Below are positions 51,606 through 62,232 of a stretch of 64,000 nucleotides of DNA, piece after piece. Origin of the DNA: Atrina japonica (lineage: Eukaryota > Mollusca > Bivalvia > Pterioida > Pinnidae); assembly GCA_030159075.1 (NCBI GenBank), contig BROG01000253.1, positions 372,001 to 436,000 of the forward strand. The letters run 5' to 3'. The stretch's first letter is position 1. Each line of letters opens with the position of its first letter. A model generated the notes under the pieces. That model saw only the letters and a list, made by a program, of their open reading frames with translations, was not told the DNA's origin and ran no database searches. Made by a program: the position numbers and the translations under genes.

Positions 51606-52015
51606 AGCTTTGTAAAAAAAAAAATTAAAAAAAAAAAATTGTATCTTTTGTAAATAGAGTGAAATCACATTCTTGCCATAATAGCTTAATGTGATAAGCA
51701 AAGATGCAAGAAATTGTAATTTATTATGTAAATTAGACAAACAAGTGCCAACAAATAAACACCCATTCTCACTAACAGTGCCCCAATAAACAGTTCATGT
51801 TATTTGTATGGATTTTTTTTTAGGTGGGTTTTTTTTTAAATATTTACAGTTTTATACATTTATTGATCATGTTATTAATATGGTAATTTTCATAATCCAT
51901 GGGTGTGAAATTACTCAAATTTCAAGTTCAATAGGGTGTGGGGAGGGGTTTAGAGAAATTAGCATTGTTTACCAGGAAATGTGGCCTTACCAATTTACTA
52001 TATATATTTCATTCA

Positions 52016-52021
52016 AATAAA
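52016..52021 (+). terminator. Candidate poly(A) signal AATAAA
   Basis: AATAAA followed within 20 bases by GGCTGTTTTATTTGG, a plausible downstream GU-rich element. One of three candidates for the end of the ARHGAP20-like transcript. Confidence 0.35.
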
Positions 52022-52689
52022 ATGGCTGTTTTATTTGGATATTCTTACGTGGAGAATGGATGAATATGTATATAAAGATGTATATATTTTTGTATAGTTC
52101 TTGTAGGAACAAGCAGGTGCTGATTTATGCTATGCAAATTTTTAACCATTACACAATAATCTGTTATGCGTGTAACTATGTCATTGTACCTCCAAATGTA
52201 ATCTTTGTCTTTAAATGGCATTTTTTATTCATTCCTAAAATCAATGATTAACACATTTATTATCTATCTAAACCACCTGGGATTCTAGAAATTCAATTTT
52301 ATTTTTTAAATTAATTTGGTTTTCTACATATGATATTTACTATTGTACCTTTTTAAAAAAACAAATATATGTCATATTTAAATCCACAGGGGCTAAAATA
52401 TTTTTACTACAGAAATGCAGCTGAACTTTTGAAAAAAATGGGCTCTCTCTTGATTTATCATTGTAAAGTAATGATAACTCCCATGCTGTATTGTGTACTT
52501 GTAGATATGACCATATATTATATATATAAGTATAGACCTGTACTGTTATGTTGTGTATATTGTGGAGGATCGAGAGATTTTTCCATGTTAAGTATTAAAT
52601 TCATCATAAAATTATAAATCTTGACAAAAGATTAAAATTATACTGAAATACTGAATCATTGTCTTCTATCATGTTTTCTTGTATTTCTT

Positions 52690-52925
52690 GGATTGTGAGT
52701 TCGAGTCCAGCCAGCGGCAGGTTGGTTTCCTGTCTTTCGGATGAGACATTAAAAACTGGAGGTCCTGTGTCACAGTAGGTGTCGGCATGTTAAAGAACCC
52801 TCACTGCTCAATGGCCGTAAGTGCTGAGCATGGGCCAAAATTTGAAGCCCTTCACCAAGATTTGGTGACGTCTCCATATGAGTGAAATATTCTTGAGTGG
52901 GACGTTAAACAACAATAAACATAAA
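52690..52925 (+). repeat. SINE-A copy (plus orientation, head truncated)
   Basis: It begins with the B box GTGAGTTCGAGTCC and continues through AGGTTGGTTTCCTGTCTTTC, CTCACTGCTCAATGGCC and TGGTGACGTCTCCATATGAG to TTGAGTGGGACGTTAAACAA, then an A-rich end. It is the reverse complement of the body at 20607-20900. The A-box part of the head is missing or unrecognisable. Confidence 0.85.
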
Positions 52926-52977
52926 AATAAATCTTGTATTTCTGAATTTTGAACAGTGTTTTATGCCACACAACAAT

Positions 52978-53190
52978 TTTTCAGTTATATGGTGGTAGCC
53001 AGTTTTTAATGGCGGAGGAATGAACCCGACTGCAATGTAACCTTGAAGAAACCAACAACCTTCTGGAAGTAAACTGGCAAACTTCCTCACAAATATCAGC
53101 TAAGGTTCAAGCAGGATTCGAACCTGCACAGACTAGAAGTGAGAAACTTTATGGTTCAAAGGTGATGCTCTAAGAACTCTACCATGGAGG
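52978..53190 (-). repeat. SINE-B copy (tRNA-derived, minus orientation)
   Basis: On the minus strand it reads CATGGTAGAGTTCTTAGAGC, then GCAGGTTCGAATCCTGC (B box), then CTTAGCTGATATTTGTGAGG, AAGTTTGCCAGT and CTCCGCCATTAAAAACTGG. The same order of blocks is seen at 63744-63935. It lies about 50 bp from the SINE-A copy. Confidence 0.8.
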
Positions 53191-53809
53191 TTCCTGTTTT
53201 CTTGTAAAACTGGCAGCAGGGAAATGTTGAGTGTTCTAGATATGTTTACATGAGCCATCATGTTATATTGTTGTGAAGGCTAAGCAGAAACCAACTCATG
53301 GGAACAGGATGTTGTTTTATACTTGACCAGTGGTCATAACAGTGGACAGTAAATGTATTCCAATCACTGGCCATTCACAAGTAAACCAGCTATCTGCCAC
53401 ATTTAATCAGCTTCGAGTGGGTCCTGGTGAGCCATCACAGGCTAGGGTTGAAAGACAGCATGTTTTAAAACCAATGCTAAAAACCAGTGGTACCAAAAAC
53501 AACTTTAACCTTTGCCATCTGTTTAAAAATCAGTATAAAAATTAATATTTCAGTTTTTAATTATTAGACAAAAATACATTAAAATCAATATTTCAATTTT
53601 AATAATTACACCAAAATACAGTTCTCTTTTCATCAGAAACAAACTTGAAGTAGGTCTAAAGGTTAAGATTGTTTCATGGTCCATTGGACAGGGTTCAAGT
53701 GCCCCATCACTTGACAACCATGTGCATTAATGGTCTTATTTATATCTGGGTCCAAAAGCAAAAGGGCTTGTCTATTGCGGTCACTCTTCAGATACAACCA
53801 TTAAGCGAA

Positions 53810-54010
53810 TTTCCAAGAATCTGTGTCACTCTTCAGACAATCTGATATTGTATTCTATGCTTAAGAGTCAGCCCGTATGATGCGATCACCTGTATTTTGT
53901 GATCTGGGTTTTTCCCAAGAATCGGTGTCAGTCTCCAGACAATCTGATCTTGTATTTCATGCTTGAAAGTTTGTCCGTATGATGCGACCACCTGTATTTT
54001 GTGGTCCGTT
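53810..54010. repeat. Tandem duplication, two units of about 102 bp
   Basis: Both units contain CCAAGAATC, CAGACAATCTGAT, CTTGTATTTC or its variant, CCGTATGATGCGA and CCACCTGTATTTTGTG or its variant. The open frame on the minus strand across both units is explained by the duplication. Confidence 0.8.
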
Positions 54011-54653
54011 TTTTTCTCTTGAAACGGTTGAATTGACGCCAATGTAAACTTAAACGAGACCACTTCTTTCTGTTACCGTTTTTTATCAGATGGATCATCA
54101 TATGATATAAGGTTTTACAGTATTTCGCAACTAACCATGTTGTAACACACAGACCAGACAGAACTATAATGTCTAAATGACTTGAAAATAAATCCTAAAC
54201 AAAAAAGTGTAACCAGTTTACGTTGATGTGACATAATACTTTTTCTTGAAATATTCCAAGTGAAGGGTGATAGGGTTTTGATAGAGTGTTGTTGATCTCG
54301 TGTGTAACACGGCGAGTCAACTTCGGGCTTTAAAGGGAATAAACTGTGTTTGCGAAATAAAGAAAAGCATTTCGATTTTTTTCTACTTTTACTACTTGTA
54401 CTTGATGTACAATAACAAATAAGAGCTATACACAGGCATGAAAATCTTATATTATTATATGCTTTATTAAAATAAGATTAGGTCCAGTTTGGTATGTATA
54501 TACTAGAAAAAAAGGATGAATTAATCAATTGCAAGTGAATAATTGCCAAACTAGATTTCTCAACCAATTTTCACAAAATATAAAGTTACGCCTGTGTATC
54601 TTTTTTTGTTATTGTATATCATTATAAGTAGTAAAATGGGAAAGATTGCCCCT

Positions 54654-54742
54654 TTAACTCATTCACCCCTAAAGACACATTTGAACTGGCCTAAATCATT
54701 GATTTATAGGAGAGTCCATTGTTTCTCAGGGATTGATGAGTT
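54654..54742. repeat. Short-form TTAA MITE
   Basis: Left TTAACTCATTCACCCCTAAA, right TTTCTCAGGGATTGATGAG, interior ACTGGCCTAAATCATTGATT. A clear family member outside the gene. Confidence 0.75.
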
Positions 54743-56326
54743 ACAGGGGGAACGTAATAAACAACATCTTACTGGAAGTTTATCAGATAAACAGAAAACT
54801 GCACCGAGGAACTATAAAGTTTTGTTTTCAACACGCGTGAAGTACCACAATTTTAGATCGCTTTCATTGTTCATGGACTCGTGTCAACGCACATGAGAAC
54901 CTGAAATAATCAATGCCCCATATGCAAGATTATGATGGAGAAGTGATGTATTGCCTAAATCCGTTGTCTAGAAAAAACACAGGATAAATCATTACATTTT
55001 AACAAAGGAAAACAACTTCACACTTTCAAGACGAAATTATTGTGTTTTATGATATATAGTTTTCACATCGCTCAAATCCCATTTCGGACACAAACGGCCT
55101 TTGACTGTTCCCGTTCCTAATCCGTGTTCGAATAGGAAATCTCCCTCTCTCTTTCTCTCTCTCTCTCTCTGACAGATGTGGGGTTTTATGTTTTTCGGTA
55201 CGTAATGTGTCTGCTCTATCAATTCGACAATATTCCTTTTGAAAAAAGTCCCGAGGCGAAGGAATTCATAAAAGGTTTACAAAGTACACCATCTTATTTG
55301 TTTATTTTTGAAGTTAGGCTTTTAAAATTTATCGCTTCCTAACTTACTTTCTCTTCAATGAATTACGTGGACGTTTCCTCCTTCCAGATGTAATCCTTAA
55401 ATTTAAAAGCTGTTTGTGGTTTTCAAGTGTTCGAACGTACTCGGTATTTCATTCACCAATTTACCCGACATTTCCATTTCAAAGTCTCTTAAACCCAACC
55501 ACAAAAATGTAATTGAAAGTCGGTCGAACATGAATCACATTTAATTTTATATCTTTATTGTCAGTTTCTAATAGCATTTCATTTTATGTCTTTCTCTATT
55601 AAAAATAGTTAACAAATGTTGAATTATTGCAAAGTTACATAATGGATTTCAAAGCAAACAAAATCGATTCAGAAATTGAATGAATATTGAGAAAGGTGTG
55701 TGACTTTTATACTCACCTGTTCCGGCGTTAGCTACGTACCTAGTTATACACATAAAATCAAACATTTATATTTAGTTCGTATTACTCTTTCCTATCCTTT
55801 GATAGACCGGAATTAATCAGCCCGGAAATAAATATATCCTGGGAAATTGATACCGCCCCCTCCCCGCAAATGGCAGTTTTCATTTACATAAAAACATTCG
55901 GTCAAATATACATTGCACTATTTTCTCATAAAAATTCAAAGCTTTTAGGAATATGGTATATATTTCTGAAATTTTCTTCTATTCAGAAATGTTTTTCGTC
56001 ATTATTTACATAAATACCATAAATATACAAAAACGTAGAGTTGTAGCAAAAATTTTGCGCGTTTCTATCGGGAAATCCGCAAAAGTAAGATGAGTTTCTG
56101 TATTGGGAAAATTTAGTGACTTCGGGCCTGGCCCTACCGTGTTTAAACTCGGCAGCCCTATTTTTCATTGTGGGATACGAGGAACAAACATGATATATTT
56201 TTAGTATAATAATCACGCTTCCTTTCCCGATATTCCTTGCCAATGATTTTTATTTAAAACTCATAATTGTTTTTTTCTTACTTTTTCCCCTTTTGCTAAA
56301 AACATTCATTTTCTTTTTTTTTAAAG

Positions 56327-56462
56327 TAATGACGTTTCTGAGAACTATCTGTATCGGAGACACCACCAGGACAGATTTGGGATCCTGGAAACCAAGAAAT
56401 CATCCGGAATTGACATTTATAAAAACCCTTATTTTACAATTCCAAAAAAAATATTAATATAA
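56327..56462 (+). CDS. Putative 3'-terminal coding exon of an unrecognised gene (partial)
   Basis: A pyrimidine-rich acceptor TTCTTTTTTTTTAAAG is followed by an open frame reading NDVSENYLYRRHHQDRFGIL, then ETKKSSGIDIYKNPYFTIPK, ending in TAA at 56460-56462. The stop overlaps an AATAAA signal at 56461-56466. The amino-acid composition (YRRHHQDRF, IDIYKNPYF) looks more protein-like than the surrounding DNA. No upstream exon was found, and the acceptor ends in AAAG rather than CAG. I do not recognise the family. It could be a pseudogene remnant. Confidence 0.35.
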
Positions 56463-57437
56463 TAAATGTCATAACTTTGGTTTAATCTTTTGTCTTATTC
56501 TGTTGATTTCTATATTCACTTGCCATCCAAGAAATTCACAGTTTGTTTATCATTTTATCCTGCCAAGAATGTTTCGTTTAATTCCGTATATTAAATATCT
56601 ATCTTTTTCTGCGATGGATTTTAATGATTTAATTTCTTCTGGGTGTCATTTTTCTGTTTTATTGTTCACTAACATCCCACCGAGACATCTTCATCTGCAA
56701 GGAAAATTAACGTATGGTAGATCTACACTAACTCAAAATTTTAGCATGTGCTAAAATTATTTTTCTAATATTTCCGAAGTTATCTCCAAGTGAACAATAC
56801 TTTTCATCATTATTTATAGTTGTGCTTCATGAACAGCTAAACAAAAAGTTCCTGTTGAAGAATAGATTCTGTGTGTTTTAATTTAAAAAGTAAGTTGAGC
56901 TTGAATATTGAGTAAATTTGGTAACTTCGGGTCCAGGTAACAATTAACTAAGATACACGACACTTCAGGGTATTTCATTTAGTTCCTGTCAGTTTTGTCT
57001 GATTGGTAAAAGGGCAATAACTCTTACAAATTTGATATAACTCAATTTCGCCGACATGTTTTTTCGGTTTACGATATAACACTGTTTACATATACGACGA
57101 CATCACAACCTATATAGATGAAGTTCCGCAGGTTTTGACCTGTGCTAATAATATCTCTTTTAAATAAATGTGTTCAAACTCCTGATTTTGGGCCTCCCTC
57201 ACAAAAAAGACATGGTGTAAAACATGTTACTTGCTTATTATAACTATACATTATAGATATCATATATATTTGTATAAATAATATATTAGATTAAGGACGT
57301 GGTTCATCTATATTTTTTTGCAAAGCTAGACATAGGTGTTGCAAATTGGGGCTTAGATCCCATACGTTTCTGGCGTGTATGTGTATGTGTGTTTTAAGTT
57401 TGTTTTGCCCCCCCCCTTTCAATTTGCTTCCAACGCC

Positions 57438-57441
57438 TATA

Positions 57442-57506
<65 letters not shown>
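57438..57506. repeat. (TA)n microsatellite
   Basis: About 33 TA units with one interruption. Confidence 0.92.
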
Positions 57507-57509
<3 letters not shown>

Positions 57510-57664
57510 GGAATATACACAGGTCTACGGGGAACACGTGATTTATTTCTCGGATTAAAAATTTAATGCTTCACCGGGCTTTAGAAGCAATGCTTTTCTT
57601 TTGGAGCATTTCATTTTTAAAATATGAGGGGTGTTTATTCCACTGTTATTTACAAATTAAAAGC

Positions 57665-57780
57665 CGTTGAAACCTAAGCTGATTTTTATGAGAAAGTTTG
57701 CCAGTTTTCTTACCGCGAGCAGTAATGTTAGTCTCTTCCCGGGTATATAGATTCTAACTGACAAATAAATTAATAGTGTC
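57665..57780 (+). repeat. SINE-B tail relic
   Basis: AACCTAAGCTGATTTTTATG, AGAAAGTTTGCCAGTTTTC and GTCTCTTCCCGGGTATATAG match the tail of the SINE at 63744-63935. The tRNA-like head is absent. Confidence 0.6.
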
Positions 57781-57921
57781 CCGGCATCATAGAGTTTTCA
57801 CAATTCTTCAAATAAATATCTTTCGTTATTTTTTTGGCAGACAAAAACTCCGATTGTACTCTCCTGTTAACGTCAGATAGGGCTGGCTTACCATTTTGAA
57901 TATTAGGCGCAACAGGATGTG

Positions 57922-58371
57922 ATGATGACGTCATATGTGGAGGATGACGTCATGCATCGCGTGAGCGTTTCTTTTCACTTAGCATTGTACAGGGAATGTT
58001 TGACTATGAACAACATGGAGGCTATCTATTTCGAAGCACTGCAGAGAACTTGTGTGTTAGAACAGAATGCGAAGAATGCCAATATTCAGTGTGATTACCA
58101 TTATCAGAGAATATTGAAGAAACTGAATAAGGATCTTTGGCGTCTAAAACAACAGGCAAGCCAGAAAGTCCGGGACAAACACGACTCACGGTATAAACAG
58201 TTGGTAAATTATCTGAAAGCTCAGTATTTTAAAACTAAAAATCAAATTATGGATAACTATCGCCGAGTCCTGACGTCTATTCTGATGACCATGAAAACCA
58301 AGATGGATGCTGTATTGGAACAAGAACGACGGTTACCAATGAAGAAGAGAAGATGTTACTGTCGGTGTTAG
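57922..58371 (+). CDS. Small basic helical protein of unknown function (intronless ORF)
   Basis: An open frame of 149 codons plus TAG from the first ATG, bounded upstream by an in-frame TAG at 57904. A frame this long is unexpected in local AT-rich noncoding DNA. The more likely start is ATG 58006 (MNNMEAIYFEALQR), giving 121 residues, because the upstream part overlaps two CRE palindromes. The protein looks almost wholly alpha-helical: RILKKLNKDLWRLKQQASQK, DSRYKQLVNYLKAQYFKTK and MKTKMDAVLEQERRLP suggest amphipathic or coiled-coil helices. It is rich in Lys/Arg and ends KKRRCYCRC, a Cys-Arg cluster. No signal peptide or membrane segment is evident. An acceptor-like site ends at 57840, so a spliced 5'UTR is possible; AATAAA occurs at 58915-58920. 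I do not recognise a family. A lineage-restricted gene or a retrocopy are the main options. Confidence 0.55.
   Translation: MMTSYVEDDVMHRVSVSFHLALYRECLTMNNMEAIYFEALQRTCVLEQNAKNANIQCDYHYQRILKKLNKDLWRLKQQASQKVRDKHDSRYKQLVNYLKAQYFKTKNQIMDNYRRVLTSILMTMKTKMDAVLEQERRLPMKKRRCYCRC
57926..57933. promoter_or_regulatory. Perfect CRE palindrome TGACGTCA (first)
   Basis: The full 8-bp cAMP-response element consensus bound by CREB/ATF/CREM proteins lies 80 bp upstream of the ATG at 58006. A second perfect copy begins 19 bp further on. Confidence 0.5.
57945..57952. promoter_or_regulatory. Perfect CRE palindrome TGACGTCA (second)
   Basis: Same consensus, with the flanking context GATGACGTCAT shared by both copies. 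Paired full CREs this close to a start codon are a plausible promoter element, but function is inferred from sequence alone. Confidence 0.5.
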
Positions 58372-61300
58372 TAACATGTAGGCTAGGCCTACAAATGAAA
58401 CGGCCCTTTTCAGAGCCACCCAAATGTTTGAGAAAAGAAACCTTTCACCAATTTTGGTATGCAGGTAGATTTTAGCAATATAGGCCTACTGGTCATGAGT
58501 CGGTAACCGGCTAGGACCGGTAGCCGGCTATTTTTTAGAACACGATTTTTTAGGTTCTTGTTGACATTTCACAAGATGATGAAGAACAGAAGCAAAAAAA
58601 AAAAAAAGTCGAGGTGCATACTAAAGACAAAATAGCACCATAGCCTGCTACTGGTCTCCGACCAGTACAGTTACAGTAAACCCACTAGAATCTAGATCCA
58701 ACAGGATACAGTACGGTAGCCTAAATATTATCGGACGGTAGGTTACCTATTGTATGACACGTGAATGAACCAGATTTTTAATAGCCTATATACAAATTAA
58801 AATTTATAATTCCAGTACAATGCTGTCACATGATTTTGCGCACCTAAGACCCCGATCTCGAAAATTGGAGACACCAAATGGCACAGAATCATAAAATCCG
58901 CACAGAATAGGCTAAATAAATTATATTCGCTTTTTCAATTTTTTGACAAAACATGTTAATTAGTCTGAACAAATCTCTGTAAAGTGAAAAACAAACCATA
59001 AACAGTGTTCTTACCCGAGTCCAAATGTCACATGATTTTGCGCACTGTTCAGTTGCCACGTGGTTGAAGATGTAAATCAAGGTACCCCTATGTCGTCTAA
59101 TTATGCGCTCTATTTATGCTCAATTCACTATGTATACCAGCGATATGTAAAACCTAACAGTTGTAACTTTTGCATAATTAACATTATATATTAGATTCCA
59201 ATTAACCTAAGATGCATTTCTTCCTTACTGTGGTGAAATTTAGATGGTCACTATTGAATATTTCTAGAGAATGGACATGGTTTAAGAGAGCGTCTGCTGC
59301 TGTGTGGGGTTTCAGATACTGCTCGAATCATCCGAAGGCACTAAAGTTCGTTCCAAAAATAGTATTTATCATTATGACACATTAAAAATATTTTAGAATT
59401 TAAGAAAAAAAAATTTTTATCATGTTTTTTTTCATAAGTTAAATGAACTGAATATTTATTATTTACCAAGCATGGCAGAAATCTCAGCACTCGATTTCAG
59501 ACGCCATTTTGCTGAAATTTTAAGAGACAAATGGATGTTTATATATTTTGTCAGATTTAACAGCAACACTAAATTAAAAACAATCTCTACACTTTCCACT
59601 CGAGATCTCTAATGATGACCTACATTTACGATGTCTTCGAAGTCATGTATCCTCATGGTAACAAATATGATAATGTTTAATAGATGAAGCGCGCAGAATT
59701 AAACGACTTTAATAAGGTTGAGGAAACATATGGGTATCCGGGTTTAAACCATAATTTTATTGTTGATTCAACAAACACAGTAATGAAATGTGGATCAACT
59801 AATTGCTGAAAGATGACTTCACATGTGTAAACAATAACAATTTGTTTTTCAAACATCGTAATTTATTGATACAATGATTAGAGCTTAGGGGCGGAGAATG
59901 TATGGTCGTCCGTATTTCTTCATATTATTTGACTTGAAATTCAATATGATGATTACAAAAGCGATTAAAAGGTTTGAACCAATTTAAAACTATTTCTGCT
60001 GTCAACTTGCTTTTCGATTATGAATATTCATTATAAACTATATCGTCATGGTGACGTAGATGTAAACGACGGCTATAGCCGACCAAAAGGCTCAAATGAG
60101 GTAAAATACTTTTATGTTTTTACATTTAGGATGACTATCATTGATTTTATACAATAGTTGTACAAAAATGCATTTAAACCTTTTTATTTTAAAAGGTTTA
60201 TAAAGACGCAGAACCATTGAAGCAAATTTATCATCTGTTTTAATGCATTGAGACGGACAAAAGCATGTGTGCGCAAAACCACGTGACGTATTCCTCGACC
60301 AGTACTGTCCGAGTTGGCGAGAATAAATCATGCAGTCACTATATAATTTTGACATAAAATAAGGTTAATTTTCTGAAATGCGCAAATTTTTTTTTTCAAC
60401 AAAACTTATCCGGATTTATTATATTGCATCTAGTGGTAACCTATTATGATACTATTTCATAGTTTGATAAAAATCTTTCCATTTATTGCATCAAACTGAT
60501 TCGAAACTAGATTCATTTTCTCAGTTATCAATAACTTTCAAAATAGTTCTGGAAACTAATAAAAGTACCCCTGGAGATGGTTCCATTGGTTTACATGCAG
60601 TGCAAAGCATTCAAAGATAGCGGCAAAGAGGCATCAGTACTGATTCTAAAATTGATGACCATTTCAGTGCCATAAATTTATATTAAGTTTAAAATGCACG
60701 TAATTTGAAATTATTTTGAAAAGTACTTTTTCTATTACATGGTAAATTAGGTTCACCATTGAAAACGTTGGGGAAATCCCCTGAGATGGTTAAATTCTTG
60801 AGGGAATTCTGCACAAGAAAAAATATATATATAAAGCTGAAAAAACACAAGAAGAGACGCACAACGAGTGTATGGGGTTGTTCAAGGGATTTCTGGAAAT
60901 TATGATGTAGACACAGATGATGGCTATTCTATTACAACGTCAGGACAAACACCACTTTCATTTGACGTTTTATATCATGATCATAAATGATTTTGTATGT
61001 CAAAGACCGTCACAATTGTAATTTTACAGTGTTAAACTAATTTTTATTATTTCACATTTCTTTTTTTATTATACTCAGGAAGAGTCTAACTTTTAACTGT
61101 AATGATTCATTTGAAAATTAAATGGCTTAATCTGGATACCGTAAGTAAAAGCAGACTTTTCAGCGAGGATTCAATTTTGGCATTATTAGCGAATGTCGAG
61201 AATGCTAAAATGAAATATCGCTTACAATTTATTTCGCATCAGATCGTATCGCATTGCAAGTGATGAAAGACAACTCCGTACAACATAACACATTGAAGAA

Positions 61301-61665
61301 AATATAGTTATCTTCCTTGGCTGTTCTATTCAATGTTCGGAGAGCATTCAATAGCTCTGTTCACAACATTAATTAGATCACTAGAAAATTTGTTTTTGTT
61401 GTTTGCATGGATTAATTTGATAAAGCGAAGGAACGTGTTTATTAAATTCTTGATGGTGTTACAGATATCTAGGAAACGAATCAAATAAAACGTGCTGCTT
61501 TATATAGAGCTCCGTAACAGAGTGGTATCATACAAGGTCAAATAATAAGCCCAAGTCTATATCTAAACAACCTGCAGATATATTTTATTACAAAGAACGA
61601 CAAAACAAATACTCATGACTATCATTTGTATCCTTAAGACTCTACATCAGTTGTAGTCTTCAAAG
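58372..61665. other. Intergenic region
   Basis: 3.3 kb in which I found no gene, SINE or MITE that I could support. An AATAAA at 58915-58920 could end the small upstream ORF's transcript. A 49-codon open stretch at 60841-60990 is noted under findings. Confidence 0.6.
61660..61665. repeat. Left target-site duplication TCAAAG
   Basis: TCAAAG immediately precedes the left arm (TACGGAAGCC) and recurs immediately after the right arm at 63474-63479. Confidence 0.65.
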
Positions 61666-61736
61666 TACGGAAGCCTATAAGGGTCACTCTGAAAAGAAAA
61701 AAAATATTTATGTCGTTTTAATGCGTTAATTTTCTT

Positions 61737-62100
61737 GTTAAAACGCGGTAGTTATCTCGTTAAAACGCGATAGTATCCCGTTAAAACGCGATAGTATCTC
61801 GTTAAAACGCGTTATTTATCTCGTTAAAACGCGATAATTATCTCGTTAAAACGCGTTATTTATCTCGTTAAAACGCGTTAGTTATCTCGTTAAAACGCGA
61901 TAATTATTTCGTTAAAACGCGATAGTATCTCGTTAAAACGCGTTATTTATCTCGTTAAAACGCGTTACTTATCTCGTTAAAACGCGTTATTGATCTCGTT
62001 AAAACGCGTTAGTTATCACGTTAAAACGCGTTATTTATCTCGTTAAAACGTGTTAATTATGGTGTTAAAAACGCGATAGTATCTCGTTAAAACGCGTTAT
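61737..62100 (+). repeat. Left-arm tandem array, 17 units of 21-22 bp
   Basis: The core GTTAAAACGCG is followed by a 10-11 bp variable spacer of the types ATAGTATCTC, TTATTTATCTC, ATAATTATCTC or TTAGTTATCTC. Seventeen cores can be counted, with single-base changes (CGTG in unit 15 and an extra A in unit 16, near the loop). Confidence 0.93.
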
Positions 62101-62232
62101 AAACAAATATATAGTATACTAAGTGATCTTGGATTTCTTATGCTGCTGTGAACGGGTACTATCGTAGTTAGGGAGTATCGCGCCATTACAAGTATAGTCC
62201 TACCAAACAGTAGAATATACGGAGCACTAGGC

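Larger units (their letters stand above)
50397..52030 (+). other. Probable 3'UTR of the ARHGAP20-like gene
   Basis: Noncoding. Candidate poly(A) signals AATAAA are at 50587-50592, 51785-51790 and 52016-52021. Two TA microsatellites interrupt the stretch. I cannot tell which signal is used; the AAATAAA at 52015-52021 followed by a T/G-rich segment (GGCTGTTTTATTTGG) is the best placed. Confidence 0.5.
53191..56326. other. Intergenic region
   Basis: 3.1 kb without a recognised gene. It contains a roughly 102-bp tandem duplication (53810-54010), a short TTAA MITE (54654-54742) and a small CT tract. A minus-strand donor-like site CAG/gtgagt at 55711-55720 lies near a GC-rich box (55853-55865), but no following exon was found. 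Confidence 0.6.
56463..57840. other. Intergenic region
   Basis: AT-rich, no gene. It holds a large TA microsatellite (57438-57506) and a SINE-B tail relic (57665-57780). An acceptor-like sequence TTATTTTTTTGGCAG ends at 57840, just before the small ORF. Confidence 0.65.

Noticed and set aside
61737..62100. CRISPR-like regular repeat array
   Set aside because: Spacers are only 10-11 bp and are themselves repeated, the array has an inverted partner, and the genome is eukaryotic. It is a foldback-element arm.
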